The notes under the pieces were generated by a model. It saw only the letters and a list, made by a program, of their open reading frames with translations, ran no database searches and was not told where the DNA came from. A DNA stretch of 64,000 bases from NCBI GenBank assembly GCA_031472005.1, contig PZJY01000005.1, positions 620,001 to 684,000 of the forward strand. The letters are read 5' to 3'. The translations under genes were made by a program, and so were the position numbers. Source of the stretch: Tetracladium setigerum (lineage: Eukaryota > Ascomycota > Leotiomycetes > Helotiales). Shown one piece after another: positions 1 to 12,592 of this stretch. Position 1 is the first letter of the stretch. The number at the start of each line of letters is the position of its first letter.

Positions 1-361
1 GCCCAAACCTTCTCGGTCTTGGCATGGATATTTATCCAGGCATTCAACTAAATCCCTACGGACAAGCAAAAGAGCTAGAGAAGCGAATGTGCGAGCATCA
101 TCTGCTCTTCCGATTGAGAATTCATGGGCAGGCAATCTGCACGTAAACTCGAAGCACTCACCAGGTAATAATAACGCTTCCAAACTCAGCCTCTGCTAGA
201 GCCAGGATAGCCAAATAGTCCGGTCATCCTCCTGTTGTGTTCTCTGCGAATCCGAGGGACTTCAAACACCACTACTAGCCTGTCACAACAAAAACGACGG
301 ACACATGTGAACAGTCAATTAGCCAGTGGGCAGATAGTCACACACGTTCGAAGGTCATATT

Positions 362-597
362 TCATCTCCCAGGGGTGCCATATCCTGTTGATCCAAGAGG
401 AGTCGAAATTGCGTGCGGATCATCAGACATGTGCTCAGGGTTGAGAGGATTCCGAGTCCACGGCTTGATGGGTGTGATATTCATCAGACCATGTGCGCCC
501 CGGAGCAAATAATACCAGAACGGTGAATTCCCATATACTTTTGCGTCCACTTCATTGCTTCAGGGGTCTTGTTAACGAACATAGGATCCTTACCCAT
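362..597 (-). pseudogene. Small candidate gene or terminal exon with one frame break; function unknown
   Basis: An ATG at 597 opens a frame beginning MGKDPMFVNKTPEAMKW, which breaks at a GGG (minus strand) at 530-532. One extra G there joins it to a second frame that runs through FWYYLLRGAHG and PWTRNPLNPEHM to a TGA at 362, giving 78 residues. The aromatic, proline-rich composition of both halves looks coded, and the break has the same form as those in clearly real genes of this window. The frame is also open upstream of the ATG to about 672, and a possible CAG acceptor lies just upstream. It may therefore be the last exon of a longer gene whose other exons I could not find. I do not recognise the family. 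Confidence 0.35.
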
Positions 598-2921
598 GGA
601 ACCAGCAAGAGGGAGGCGTAGTATCAACCAAGAACTGGATATTTTCAAGTATGGTTGCAACTTTGTTGTCTCCTTTCACCTACAAAACTCTTCAATCTAC
701 AACTACCCCACCAATTCCCAATCCACATGGCATCAAAAACAAACAAGTGCATGATCGCCGACCACCCCCTTCTTCTTATGTTACGGAGGACAGGACTGTA
801 GTACCTCATGATGAAGCCAAAATCCATCATTCGAGATCGAACCCAAAGATCTCGTCATACTCCGTATTTTATGACCGATCAAGGAGTCAGAGGCCCAGAG
901 CAAGCAAGGCGTGGGGGTCTCCTCCCAAATCCCTCCGATCCCGACACCCACGTCCCCGGTATCCCAAATCCCAAATCCCACAATGTTGCAGTACTCCATA
1001 CAAAGACAGTCAAAGACCGCATTTCTTGCTTCTTCCTCAATGAGAAGGACGATACGCTGTACAGATCGGAGTACCGGACGAACGTGTGCTCCGTTCGATG
1101 GCCTCGATGTCACCACACCGCCAGAGAAGCGAGGGGATGTATGTCTGAGGAATGATGAATCAATTGAAGCCCATTCACCGCTGGACCAGTAACCCAATTT
1201 CTGGACGAGTACCTCCGTAGATATTGACAACAGAGGAGAGCAAGGTAGTAAGTTGTGAGGTAGGGTGTTCAGATGTAGTTGTGTATCTGCAGTAGTAGAT
1301 TTATCGAGCACAACAACGTCCCATCTAATTTCACATTGATTTACTTTGCTATTAGCTAGCGCGAAGTACCCCTTTTGTACCGTTTATTCGGGAAGAATAT
1401 CTATATGCTTTACTTTGCTTCAGCAAAATGAGCAAAAATTCCCACCGAGTCACTGAAGTACTCTCCGGTCCCCTACATCTACTTGACAAAGCTTAAACAA
1501 TTTGGAATTCCCTAAAACCCATTTATGAACCAAGGTCCAGGTAGCAGATGTCATCATTTCCCAAGCAGCCCCAGCCGTCAGTAATTCTCCTTCGTTTCCT
1601 AGCAAAATTTGAAACTCCAATCCATCCACTCGTCCGCTCCACCTTCCTATTCCAACCTCCTCATTCGTCACCTCAAAACTTTTCCAAAAAAGCAACAGAC
1701 AGACCGACATGCCTTCGGACTTTTTCCTTTACGGAAGCAAGTCATTATCATTGGCATGAACAATGAAATACCTAATTGGAGCCACAGAAGAATGCGCATT
1801 ACATCATAATTAGTGCTGCCAATTGTCAACCAACCCCCCAACAAAGTCCCCCAAAAATCCAAACATATTATATATAAAAACAAAACAAAATGAAGAAAGA
1901 AAAAGGAAATGAGACTCGTTACAAAACCCAATCTATCCGTCCATGCATCTAAGACTCCCTTCAAAATTATGCAAGATCTCGATTAAATTCCGATAGATCA
2001 TCTGCCCGAGTTTTCATTTTCTGCTCGGGCATTTCTTTCGATAAAAAATTAGCCGACGTTTTTCTCATGCTGTACTCACTCACCTAACTCATTATTAGTC
2101 GAGATAATATGTGAAATAGTGAGTAAGTCTATCAGAAATGTTTTCTCAGCATGCAGATTTATTTTCCCCTTTTCCAATAATCGGGAAAGTCGAAGTCCGC
2201 GGCATGGTCCTCCTGTCCTCATGTCCTATGAGGTTGGTTACACTGCCCTACAACTGCTGCCCTGTATGTACATGTATGATGTATGTAGCTCGATATGTTT
2301 TCATCATAAGTCCGAGTCGTCCACTTATGCGCCGAGGCCTTTCCCATGATTACTACTGGTATCATACGTACTTCGTACAGCACATTTCGCCAACAAAATG
2401 CACACACACACACACATATACATACTCCGTAGATACACACACCCAAGCGCGTACAGCATATTGCACCGCACCGCGGCTGCAGCGTTCCCCCGTCCCCTAG
2501 ACGGGCAGGCTTAAACACAGAGGAGGATCGCAAGCCATTGTAATTGGATCTAAACAAAAGCCAATCAAAAATGGAGATTTTATTTTGCTTCATGAGCTAA
2601 TGAGCTAATGTAATGAACGGAAAACGCGGGGGGATGAAATAGAGTTGTGCCGGACATGCAGAGGAAAGCAAAAGTGCGAGTTGGTTACACGACAGTAGCG
2701 CTGTAGCATTAATTTTTATTTTCTTGGGCCTTTTTGTTTTTGCTTTTTTTGAGGTGTTGGACTTGCGACTTGCGACTTGCGAGACTTGGTCCTGCATGAG
2801 CTTGAGCATGAGCATGAGGCGTGATGTAGATGTGGTGAGGTGCAGGTGCATTATGTAGCAAGTAATGTGTACTGTACTGTAACTGTAACTGAGCTGGACT
2901 GCTGGGCAAGCATGGACGAAA

Positions 2922-2946
2922 GGATTGGATTGGATTGGATTGGATT
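2922..2946. repeat. GGATT pentanucleotide microsatellite
   Basis: About five uninterrupted copies of GGATT in gene-free DNA. No function is apparent. Confidence 0.8.
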
Positions 2947-3812
2947 AGCTAATGTTTTTGTGTTTTGTACCTGAATAATACGTACCAAATATACTTTTCT
3001 TTGAATAAAACAAAATATAATGATCCAGCTTGGCTTGCGTCGGGGATATGGTATCTGGTGTAGGTTTTCTTTCTTTTCTTTTTCTGTTTCTTTTAAACGA
3101 TAACCGCCAAGTATATCTTTCTTTATCTGTTGAAAATGAAAACGAGAGAACAACGTTGTTCTCTCGAAACCGTATTTCGTAGAAGAGGGTTTCATTTTTT
3201 GGAGTGACCAAGAGTTTTCCCAACCCTGGATGCCATCTATTTTGTTCAACGAATCGACGTCATGAAACCGGTATTTTTCAAATTCTTGCGGTCATGCACT
3301 CTTTTCTTCGATCGAATCATGCATCGACAATTTCAAGTGAAGAGAACGCGTCTATGGGTGGGTACTGTACAGTACATTGTGATCTCGAATGGTCATTTTC
3401 AGCAATATCAGTACCAGTATCAAAAGTCCCCCTCTTCTCAGTTCCTGCATTTGCGCCGATTTCTAATTATGATGGCACAGTGACAAATTAGCTGGCAAGC
3501 CTTGAAATAACAGACAGTCTTCTCCCGAGTTTTATTACACTAATTAGGTAGAAAGGAAAGAGTCTGGCTTTAATAGTACAGTACCCACTCCTTTGCTTGT
3601 CGTAGAGCAAATACGTAAGACGTTTTGGAAAGAATCCCTCCTAATAATCCCACAATCCCAAAATAGAAGCAAACCTCCCCTTTCAGAAAAAAATATAAAC
3701 CTTGTATCACTCACCATCAACTTCATTTTCGAGTCCAGCTCTATTCTTCAAGGCTAGCATGTCAGCAAATTGCTATATCAATCATTATATTAATCTGATC
3801 TAATCGTAATCT

Positions 3813-3840
3813 AATCTAATCAATTAAAATTGATTAGATT
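3813..3840. repeat. Perfect 13-bp AT-rich inverted repeat
   Basis: AATCTAATCAATT is followed after two bases by its exact reverse complement. It sits in AT-rich non-coding DNA with further TAATCTAAT-like words around it. It could be a chance product of low complexity. Confidence 0.8.
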
Positions 3841-4570
3841 TTGATTCTTTAATATAGAATACGAAGTCTCATTAATCTAATTATGTTTCGTAAGAATCAA
3901 GAAATCTAATTTAGATGGTACGCTCTTTGGATTAACTTGATAAAATTTTATCAACCGGCAATTTGATCATTGAGCACTCCTGCGTTGACGACAATGAACT
4001 CTTCATATAAACCGGACTTTGGTACTCTAGGTGTTATTGCTTATCATCCATTCTCCTTGGAAAAAAAAGTTCATATTACCAACTCACTGATATTACTTAT
4101 TACTCTTTATCCATCTCCTCATATCTAATTAGCAATATTTAGCATCAATATCATTATTCAATATTAATATCAAACGGGTTTGGATCTGAATTAAAACCCC
4201 ACCCAGTCACTGGCCAAGACTACCCAAAGAGATATCGACTTGTTAAGTTGCTAATTTGTATTTCTTTCCTAGTTTATTTAGTTGTTGTTAAGGAGGAATT
4301 TCATATTTATATTCAATTGAAAGAGAAGAGGGTGAAGGAGGGATGAATGATGGGTGAATGATGGGAAGAATGATAAGTGGTGAATATAGTAGTAGTGATA
4401 GAGAGAGACGAGATAAAGAAAGAGAAAAGCTGAGAGATGCAGGCACACATATAGCAATCAGTATTGACTGTATGACATTCCGACCTGGGAGCCTTCAATG
4501 TTTGATCTGCACTAGACACACCTAACTTCTTGAAATTTCCGAACCAATGTTGAAAAATCTCTCCTATTTT

Positions 4571-4600
4571 GATTCTGATTCTGATTCTGATTCTGATTCT
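4571..4600. repeat. GATTCT hexanucleotide repeat, five copies
   Basis: Five exact GATTCT units, followed by degenerate GGTTCT/AGTTCT units up to about 4620. It lies in the 3' flank of the F-box gene. A 64-codon open frame runs across it, coding an Asp-Ser repeat, but nothing else supports that frame as a gene. Confidence 0.85.
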
Positions 4601-4954
4601 GGTTCTGGTTCTAGTTCTGATTTTTTGGGTCTGATATATAGAGCCATGAAAGAAAACCCCTCTTCTTTCTCTTTTTCAAAAAGAACCAGAATGATGAGAA
4701 CTCCAATATACCCGATGATATCCCCGCTGCACCCAACCTAAACCAATGCTATATGCATGAGACATTATTTCATTTCATTATCGTGACGTGAATTTAATGA
4801 CCTAAGGGTCTCTCTCTGTCTTTCTGTTTTTTCTTCCGAATTTCATTCCGAGAGTTGCTTGTTGAGCGAAATTGCCCATGGATTGGAGCTCTGATATATA
4901 TATGTTGCTCAGTACTCCGTGGTTGATACCGAAAAACTCGTTCCGATTTCTCAT

Positions 4955-7652
4955 TTATTCGATGGGAGCAAAGAAGCGACTCGCTTCGATGATCTGGCGG
5001 TCTCCGTTTGCAAAGTCCCAGCCAACAATCACGGATGCCTGACTACAGGCAATGATTCGTCTCGCGTCGAACTGGAGTTTGAAGACTCGCGACATGTTGG
5101 GCTGACCGTGATTTGCATTTGGGGCTGGTGCCGCAGCAGGGACGGGAGCTGGAGCCGGAGCTGGAGCTGCTGGTGCTGAAGTGATTGTTGGCGCCGATAC
5201 GCTTGCGGCTGTTGCATTGATGGAGGTGGCTGTTGAAGAGATGGTGGTGAGAGCGGGAACAATTTGAGGAGCTCCGGTCCCAGGTACCGTGGATGACGCT
5301 TGTGTATGAGCAATCATAGGAATGTCGGATGGCGGACCGTTGACTGATGCTTCTATATTTTGTTGGCTGTGGACTGCAGTGGTAACGACAGCCTGCATTG
5401 TCTGTTGAGCTGTCGGTGGTAAGAGCGCGATTTTCTCGAAAAGCTCACTGCGGGTGAGTAGGTGAGGATGTTTTTGCAAGACTTCTTGTAGAGCGCGTGG
5501 ACCCTTTGGAAGCGTGACGTTCAACAGTTGACGATACCAAGCACTCGAACGTGGTTTGCGTGATATTTCGGGTGACTGGAAGTCATTATCCGAATCGTCT
5601 GGGTCTTGCTCAGCTATGGCATTTTGAAGCTCTGCCATTCTCGTTACAACCTCCTCGGGCCTCAAGACGTGTTGTGATTTCCAGAGACCTTCCTTATCCC
5701 TACGCCAAATGATGATCGTCTCATCATACGAACCAGAAACTATGCGGCCAAACTTGCCTCCTCCACCACCTGGCGGGACCTTTGCACCGTACGAGGTGAT
5801 GTGTTCGGGCTTTCTGGAGCCAGCATTTTGTGGTCGCCCCTTCAAAGGACCATCCATGGAAAGCACCCCTGAGTCAACTGCCTCGAAATACTGTCTATCA
5901 ACCATCTTTGCGTTCTCTTGATCCTCTTCTGCGCTGTTGGGCAGATCACCAAATCCTGCTTGGACTGTGCGAACGAGATTTGTGTGTGCTTGCAGAGCCG
6001 CAACTTCGACACCAGATGCACTATCGAAGATCTTCACCGCATTATCGCTGCTACCGCTGACAATCCGGCGTCCGTCATATTGCACACAGGCAATTCCTTT
6101 TGAATGGCCAATAAGTGTCCTTGTGCAGGTCTGCCTGGGCCAGTTCCACAACTTTACTGTTCGATCACCGGAAGCAGATACAACCTCATCTCCATGGACC
6201 TGAACAGCATTGACCGCTGCACCATGCCCTTCTAAAGTAGAAATCAATGAGTAAGGCGGAATGATGGGAAGTCCTGCTTGAGGCGAAGGATTGTAGCCGT
6301 AGTTCTCTAGATATGTGGGAACAGCGCGAACAAGCCCTGCCATGCCCGGATAGCCAACTTCTCCAGGACTCAGTGGTCGCCGATTGAAAATCTTGATTAG
6401 TTTATCCTTCGAACAAGTGACGAGAACTCGTTTGTCAAATCGTACATTTAAAATTGATTCTCGGTGTGCCTTCCTAAGTCGTTGAATTATTTGCCCAGTG
6501 GAAAACTTCCACAAAACAATCGTTGCGTCACTGCTTCCGGAGACAATCAGATCCTCTTCTGGGTCGGCATCAAATTGTAAACAGAGCACTGAACCGGTGT
6601 GCGCTCGAAGTGGCGGTCTAACCAATCGTTGCGTTTCCAGATCCCAGATACGGAGAGTCCTGTCCCGACTTCCACTCACTAGATATCTACCTGAGAACTG
6701 TAAGGTATAAATACACTCCTCGTGACCTTCCTCTGGGTATCTCGGGTGCGGGAGCCGGAAGTTCGTGAATTTTTCTGTCTCCCAATTCGCTTCTAGCCTT
6801 CTGCGCTGGGAATAGAGGTATTGCCAGTTCAACCATTTTTTGTTATTCATCTCATCGTAGACAACCAATGAAGATGGCTCAAAGAATCTTTCGGACTTCT
6901 TAGGTTGACTTGAAGAAGATTGGCCTCGCGTGGGAGACTTGCTTTTTACATTGGAAGATGATGGTAGGATTTGCGCAGGTGGGGATGCCATTGTTATATC
7001 ATTGTCCTGCACCGGCTCGCGTACGAATCTTGGTACCGAGGGTGGTCCAAATATCGAGGGTGTCTTCTGCATCGATGTATCAAGGTCCATCATATCTGAA
7101 TCCCCATTCTCATCTTTCGCGCCGGAAAGGATTATTCGGTTCGGGGTACCCCATGGATTAGACAAGGGCTCGAGGCTGTTTGACAGCGCTGGCGCAGAAC
7201 TATCTTGATTTATAGAATCTTCATAGTGCTGGACCTCGGAAGTGACAGTTCGGAAGCCATCTCGCAGGTATAATTGTTCCCACAGCCGTCGGTCCAAACC
7301 CAGTACCATCCATTCCCGGGACGCTCGTGCTGTTCGGATCAAGTCCTCAGGGTCGAGGTAGCCCAGAATCTTCAGACAAACCTCGGCAGGCAGAGTGTGG
7401 AAAAAGTTGATATATAGGCGGAAGGCCAGACGACGAACGAGCTCTGCTACTTCGGAGGTGGGGAGTTGCGCAATCATACCCATCACATATTCTGTACATC
7501 ACCACCACCACCGCTGTCAGCCTTGCCACGAAGGAATCGAGACAGTGGGGGAAGGGGAGAGTGAGGGGAGGGGGAGTTGAGGGCGTACCAAGTCTCCCAG
7601 CACGATCTGGAATGGCCAATTCCAGGGACCATGGCGCGGTTGAGGTCGTCAT
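4955..7652 (-). CDS. F-box/WD40 repeat protein, SCF ubiquitin-ligase substrate adaptor (FWD-1/beta-TrCP-like)
   Basis: Predicted 866 residues from two exons: 7652-7589 and 7491-4955, with a 97-nt GT-AG intron. The join restores the frame, giving AGRLEYVMGM. The start is the only in-frame ATG in exon 1. An F-box lies near residues 50-100 (LPAEVCLKILGYLDPEDL). A Ser-rich linker follows, then about seven WD40 repeats with the usual GS.D.T.RIWD-type ends, for example LVSGSRDRTLRIWDL. The last repeat is separated from the others by a low-complexity Ala/Pro/Thr stretch of more than 100 residues, and the protein ends in FDARRIIACSQASVIVGWDF. Such proteins bind Skp1 through the F-box and present phosphorylated substrates to the SCF ligase. 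The long inserts and C-terminal blade resemble Neurospora FWD-1 (the clock-protein FRQ ligase), but the MET30/SconB group is the alternative. It is divergent from CDC24. Confidence 0.85.
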
Positions 7653-8972
7653 GGTCGTATTCCCGGTCAAAGGATCTTCGCTGTAGCCCTCATCGGGGGC
7701 GATTGCTGTTGCCGCTGCTGCTGCTGCTGCTGCTGGTAAGACGACATTACCATGTGAGGGGTGTATATGAATATGAGAGAGAGAGTCGGGGTGTTTGAAT
7801 GTTGTGTGTTGGCGCAAAGAGGAGCTTGGTAGCGGGGAAGTTCAAGAGACCGAGGGGAGAAGCGCTAATATGCCAGAGATGTAATAGTGAATGTGCGAAC
7901 AAGGCCGTGATTTGGGTTTGGATTCCCTATGTCTAGGTTTGGATCCGGTTCGGTTTTGTACAGCTCGGGAGGCGGTAATATCCCAGACTTTCGCTTGGAA
8001 ATAGAGGTTGACCGGGGGCGGCGGCGGCCAGACCTTGAGACAAAGCGCGTCGACGATGATGAGGAGCAGCTGGGGGGATTTTGTCTTGTAATGGTAATAC
8101 AATGCTTGCGAAGTACCCAAGTACGCAAAGACCACTCAAAGTGGAAAGGCGATCACTTGTTTCTGTCCAGGTGAATGTACCGTACCCAGCACTGTAGATG
8201 GATGTACGGAATATCGAGGTGTGAGATGTGCGGTTGTTGTTGCTGCATGTGCCAGGTCGAGAGACAGAGAAAAAGGTTGAAAGAAAGGAAAGCAAATCCC
8301 ACAATCATACGACTTCCTTGGCTTGAGGAATAGAACAAAGAAAGGATGCTCGTATGGGCATCAAGATAAATCATAACAATAAGACCACAATGATATTTTT
8401 AATTCATATATTTATCTTTATATTAATAACCAGGTGCCTAAACACAATAAAGAAACAGCTCCCTCTCCTCCACTGCAAGCCTGCAGTTGACCCGTCTGGG
8501 CCTAGTGCATTGATCTGCTTCGAAATGCCACTCAAAATGGGGGCAAATGAATGGGCGCCTGAGACGGCACTTGGGGGGCATGAGGAGGACTCTCGCTCTC
8601 TCTCTCTAGACTCTACCTACCTTCCTGTACCTTAACTAATGTAGACACGCCATCACACATCACATCACGATACAATCTCCCTTCTCCCCCCCTAAACACA
8701 ACTCTCGGACACTCCCTCCTTCCCCCGAGATCCAAATCACCCCCCTCCCTCTCCCAAAACAAACTGCCAGAACACCACCAACACCACCACTCACCACTCA
8801 CCCCCCACTACCCACCTCCAACCTCGACCTCGACCTCGACCTTGAATAACTTCGACCTCAACTTCATTCATTATTCATCGCCTCTCTCTCCCTCTCTGCT
8901 CCGGCGCTGAATGCAGAAACAGACCTCTCTCCGTCGCCCCTGTCGTAGCTGCTCGCTGTTGTTGGTGGTGCC
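7653..8972. promoter_or_regulatory. Divergent intergenic region between the F-box gene and CDC24
   Basis: About 1.3 kb without convincing genes separates two divergently transcribed start codons. The CDC24 side (8640-8970) is strongly C/T-rich and contains a CGACCT repeat (about 8821-8845), typical of fungal 5' leaders. The F-box side holds a GCT/GCC-rich tract (about 7700-7735). No classical TATA box stands out. Confidence 0.5.
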
Positions 8973-11900
8973 ATGGCCCACATTCATGGACCCCTCTCGA
9001 GAACAAATACTGCGCCTGTCTTTTCTGGAAGAGGCGGCGTCCCAACTCTGAGCCAAACGATGAGTCGTTCTTCCCAGCTGTCCGGGTCGACTGCTTTTAC
9101 CTCTTCATCCTCGACCTCGCTGTCCTCCATGACCAGTTCCGCAACCCTCGTGCCACCAGCGCCCGTCGCGAACACCGTCGTGGCCACGAACAACATTATC
9201 AACCAGGTCGCCGATGCCTCCCGCTCCCTCTACCAGATATGTATGCAGCTCAGCCAGCGTCTCGAGCAGGTTCCCGGCTACCAGGAGCATGTAGCCAATC
9301 CAGATTCCGACGATGAGGAGGAGGATATAGATCCGGTCTCCTCCTTATGGAGGTGCCTGAGAAAGGGAACACCACTGCTGGCAATTTACAATTCCATAAA
9401 ACCGCCGGAGCCGCTGCGAATCGACGAAAACATGCCCGAGGCCAGGAGACCTAAAGCCGCAACTTTCAAATTTGTAGAGGCATGTCTAAGGGGGGAATTA
9501 AAGCTGCCTCCTGGAGAGTGCTTCCAGCTCAACGATCTGTTTGGCGACGATACAACTGGTTTTGTGAAGGTATGTGAAATTTGCACTCCGATAGCTCGAC
9601 TCCTAGCCCTGGACGGGATGGTTCCCCATTCCAAAGCAACTGTTAAACCCCTGCTGACATATGCTTTCACAGGTTACCCAAGTCATAAATTTCGTTCTCG
9701 ATGTCGCACAATCCCGAGGGCACTTGATGACCGCAGAGCCTGATGATCTGAAGCCCTCCGCTGCGCCTGGCTCGAAAATGAGCTATCGCGACTATGTTGT
9801 GAAGGAATTGGTGGACACGGAACGAAAATACGTCCAGGATCTTGAGAATCTCCATGAATTAAAGAGGACCATAGAGCAAAAGGCAGTCATTCCTGGCGAC
9901 GTGGTTCACGATATATTCCTCAACATCAACGCAATTCTCGACTTTCAGCGTAGATTCCTCATTAGAATTGAAACCACGAATTCTCAACCGGAAGAGAGGC
10001 AAGAATGGGGTCTTCCCTTCACCAATTATGAAGAGGCTTTCGCAATTTACCAGCCTTTCATTGCAAATCAAGGGAAGGCTGCAGCCATTGCAATGCGAGA
10101 GTTCGACAAGCTGTCACTAGCGGACCATCCCGTGGTAGTAGACTACAACACTCTTGATGGATTTCTCTTGAAACCGATGCAGAGACTGATCAAATACCCC
10201 ATGCTTCTAAAGGTACTGTTAAAAAAATAATGGGACCTGTTCAAGACTAACACTTTCAGGATCTCCGCGACAAGACTAATGCGGACGAGGAAACCAAAGC
10301 CGATTTGACCGCCGGTATCGAAGCCTCCAGCCGCGTGCTTCACCAAGCAAACGCAGCCGTTGATCGTGAACTGAGAAGCGAGGCACTCGCTGATCTCTGT
10401 GCTCGCGTGGATGACTGGAAGAATCATCGAGTTGACCAGTTTGGAGAATTGCTTTTGCATGGACAATTTCCAGTTGTCACAGGCAAGACTGAGGTGACCA
10501 AAGATGTACGCCCTCAAGTACGCCCCCAGCCTGGCTTGGCCAGAGATCCTAGTTTTACACCCGCCCCATTCTCATCCCAAATATCCGATAATATGAGTCT
10601 TTCAGCTCCCTGGCGCAAGGCGTTGGGTTCAAAGTGGCTCCAATCAGTCATCACTTCTTGCAGAAACAAGGAAACAGACTCTGGGTGTGAAGTTGCACCC
10701 CTTGATCCAGCAGAAAATAAGCGAGGCAATATTCGACAGTTCGATGCCTCCGATCTCGATCTCTTTATGAAGAATCTGACCTTCCACCATCTTTATTACC
10801 ACCCCAACTCACGATCATCACGGAGCTCGCGCGAAGTGCGCGATTCATTTTTATCTGAACAATATGCTAACATGATGGGCCTTGCTCGCCGGCGCCCTCG
10901 CAGTATACCATCTACCTTTTCGAGCGAATCCTCCTTTGTTGCAAAGACTTGAATCCGAACAAGTCGAAAGACAAGCTCCTTGACTTTCAAAAGGACAAGA
11001 AAGACAAAAAGGATAAGAAAAACAAGGATCCCAAAGCCACCAAGCTCCAGCTCAAGGGTCGCATATTCATGACTAACGTTACCGAGGTTTTATCCTTGTC
11101 AAAACAAGGTAATAAAGTCCCTTCATGAGAAGCAAATTATTCTAACCACAGAACAAGGATCATATTCCGTTCAGATATTTTGGAAAGGAGACCCAGGAGT
11201 CGAAAATTTCGTTATTCGCTTTTCCAATGAAGAAACCATGAAAAAGTGGTATGCTGGTGTGGATAGCCAGCGAAAAGAACTTGCAGCTTCTGCGCAGGCT
11301 AGCAGCAGTCCTGATGGGGGAAGAGTTGATTTTGCCTGGATGCAAAACCAACAAGGCATGCAAAATCCTTATGCACAACAGGACGATGACGACGAGGAAG
11401 ATGAATATGGGTCGCTGCCTAGTTCAGGATATGGAGGACAGCAACAGTCCCCTCCAGGCTTGCCACGGAATTCATCAAATACAAGCCTTCGATCTCGTTC
11501 TGCGACAACGGATAGCGCTCAGTCGCTTGCCGGAATAGCACGTGCTCCACCCCCACGCTTCCCAATGGGCTTCCAAAATCCACCTCTGAGTGTGCAAACT
11601 CAGATGTCTGCTGGAATGCCTTCGCCTGGAACAAGAGGTGGCGATTCGTACTTCTCTCCGGTTGGGGAATCTCCAGCATCTTCAAGAGCGAGTACACAAT
11701 CTTCGGTGTTCCCATTTCCTAGGCAAGGGACACCATCAGGGCCGGAGTGGGAGCAGCAGCAGCAGCAACAGCAACAACATGCCAGATATACCGCACCTGC
11801 GATGCCCCGAGCTCCTTCAAGAGGTAGCCAGAATCCTGCTGAGTATCAGATGGGTGCTCGCAATGCACAACGACCATCACTTCCAGCAATGTCATCCCAG

Positions 11901-12592
11901 CAGGCTCAAAATGCAGCCGCACAGCGGAGTCGATCGTACAGCACTCCAGACATCAATGGACCTAATGGAAGAGGGCGACCTATGAATGGCCCACCGTCAG
12001 GCCCGGTGCCGGCAGTACCTGGTATTCCACCGCACTTGCATCCTGCCTATGATGCTGGAATTCCACGATCTCAAAATAGCTCTCCCAGTGGGGGATGCCA
12101 ATGAGGTCCAACACACAGTCTCCTGGAATGCAAAGAGAGCGGCTATTGGCCAACCAACAATTTGGTGCGCCTCCATATAACAGGAGTAACTCGACTCAAA
12201 TTCCAATGTCAGCAGCAGATAATCGAACAATGTCACCTCCACTGAATGCACGCTTATCGGGCGAAAATCAAGCATCAATGCCCACCCAACTGAAGGTCAA
12301 GGTCAACTGCGATGGAGGAAATTATGTCACACTTGTCGTCGCTTTCAACATCACCTACCAATCTTTGATAGACCGGATCGATGCCAAGGTAGGCCGATTT
12401 TCAAACAACGCCATCGCCCGAGGAACAATGAGACTGCGATATCGCGACGAGGACGGCGATTTCGTCACAATTCAATCAGACGACGACATCCAGATCGCCT
12501 TCACTGAATGGTGGGAAGCCCACAAGCCACAATACCATAACGGACAACTCGGCGAAATTGAGTTATTTTGCCTCAACTTGGTAGAAAACTAG
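8973..12592 (+). CDS. CDC24: Cdc24/Scd1-type guanine nucleotide exchange factor for Cdc42
   Basis: Activates the small GTPase Cdc42 to set polarity and drive hyphal growth. Five exons: 8973-9569, 9673-10212, 10260-10505, 10904-11108, 11152-12592; about 1009 residues. Seen in order: a Ser-rich N-terminus; a CDC24 calponin-homology-like domain (about 85-200, QICMQLSQRLEQVPGYQ); a DH domain (about 235-400, YRDYVVKELVDTERKYVQDL and LLKPMQRLIKYPMLLK); a PH domain split by introns (YTIYLFERILLCC, then SYSVQIFW); a long Gln/Ser/Pro-rich linker with a poly-Q run; and a C-terminal PB1 domain with the acidic RLRYRDEDGDFV..QSDDDIQIAF motif, which in this family binds the Bem1-type scaffold. Two oddities: a 398-nt intron inside the PH region, and a frame break at a GGGGG run (12090-12094) that one extra G repairs (..SSPSGGMPMRSN..). 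Confidence 0.93.
10506..10903 (+). other. Unusually long, stop-free intron of CDC24
   Basis: The intron starts GTACGC, has a GCTAAC branch point near 10866 and ends in TCGCAG. Splicing joins GTKD-type sequence to YTIYLFER, as the PH domain requires. At 398 nt it is four to eight times longer than the other introns of this gene. It is also open in phase with exon 3 for its whole length. Because 398 is not a multiple of three, retention would shift the frame and end the protein at 10952. Confidence 0.8.

Larger units (their letters stand above)
598..4954. other. Long gene-free region with simple repeats and AT-rich DNA
   Basis: No open frame in these 4.3 kb shows coding character or splice-joined continuity. 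It holds a CA microsatellite (about 2399-2416), a triplicated GACTTGC (about 2760-2782), a GGATT pentamer array (about 2922-2946), a perfect AT-rich palindrome (3813-3840) and a GATTCT hexamer array (4571-4600). The segment 3740-4300 is conspicuously AT-rich. The last part is the 3' flank of the F-box gene. Confidence 0.6.
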
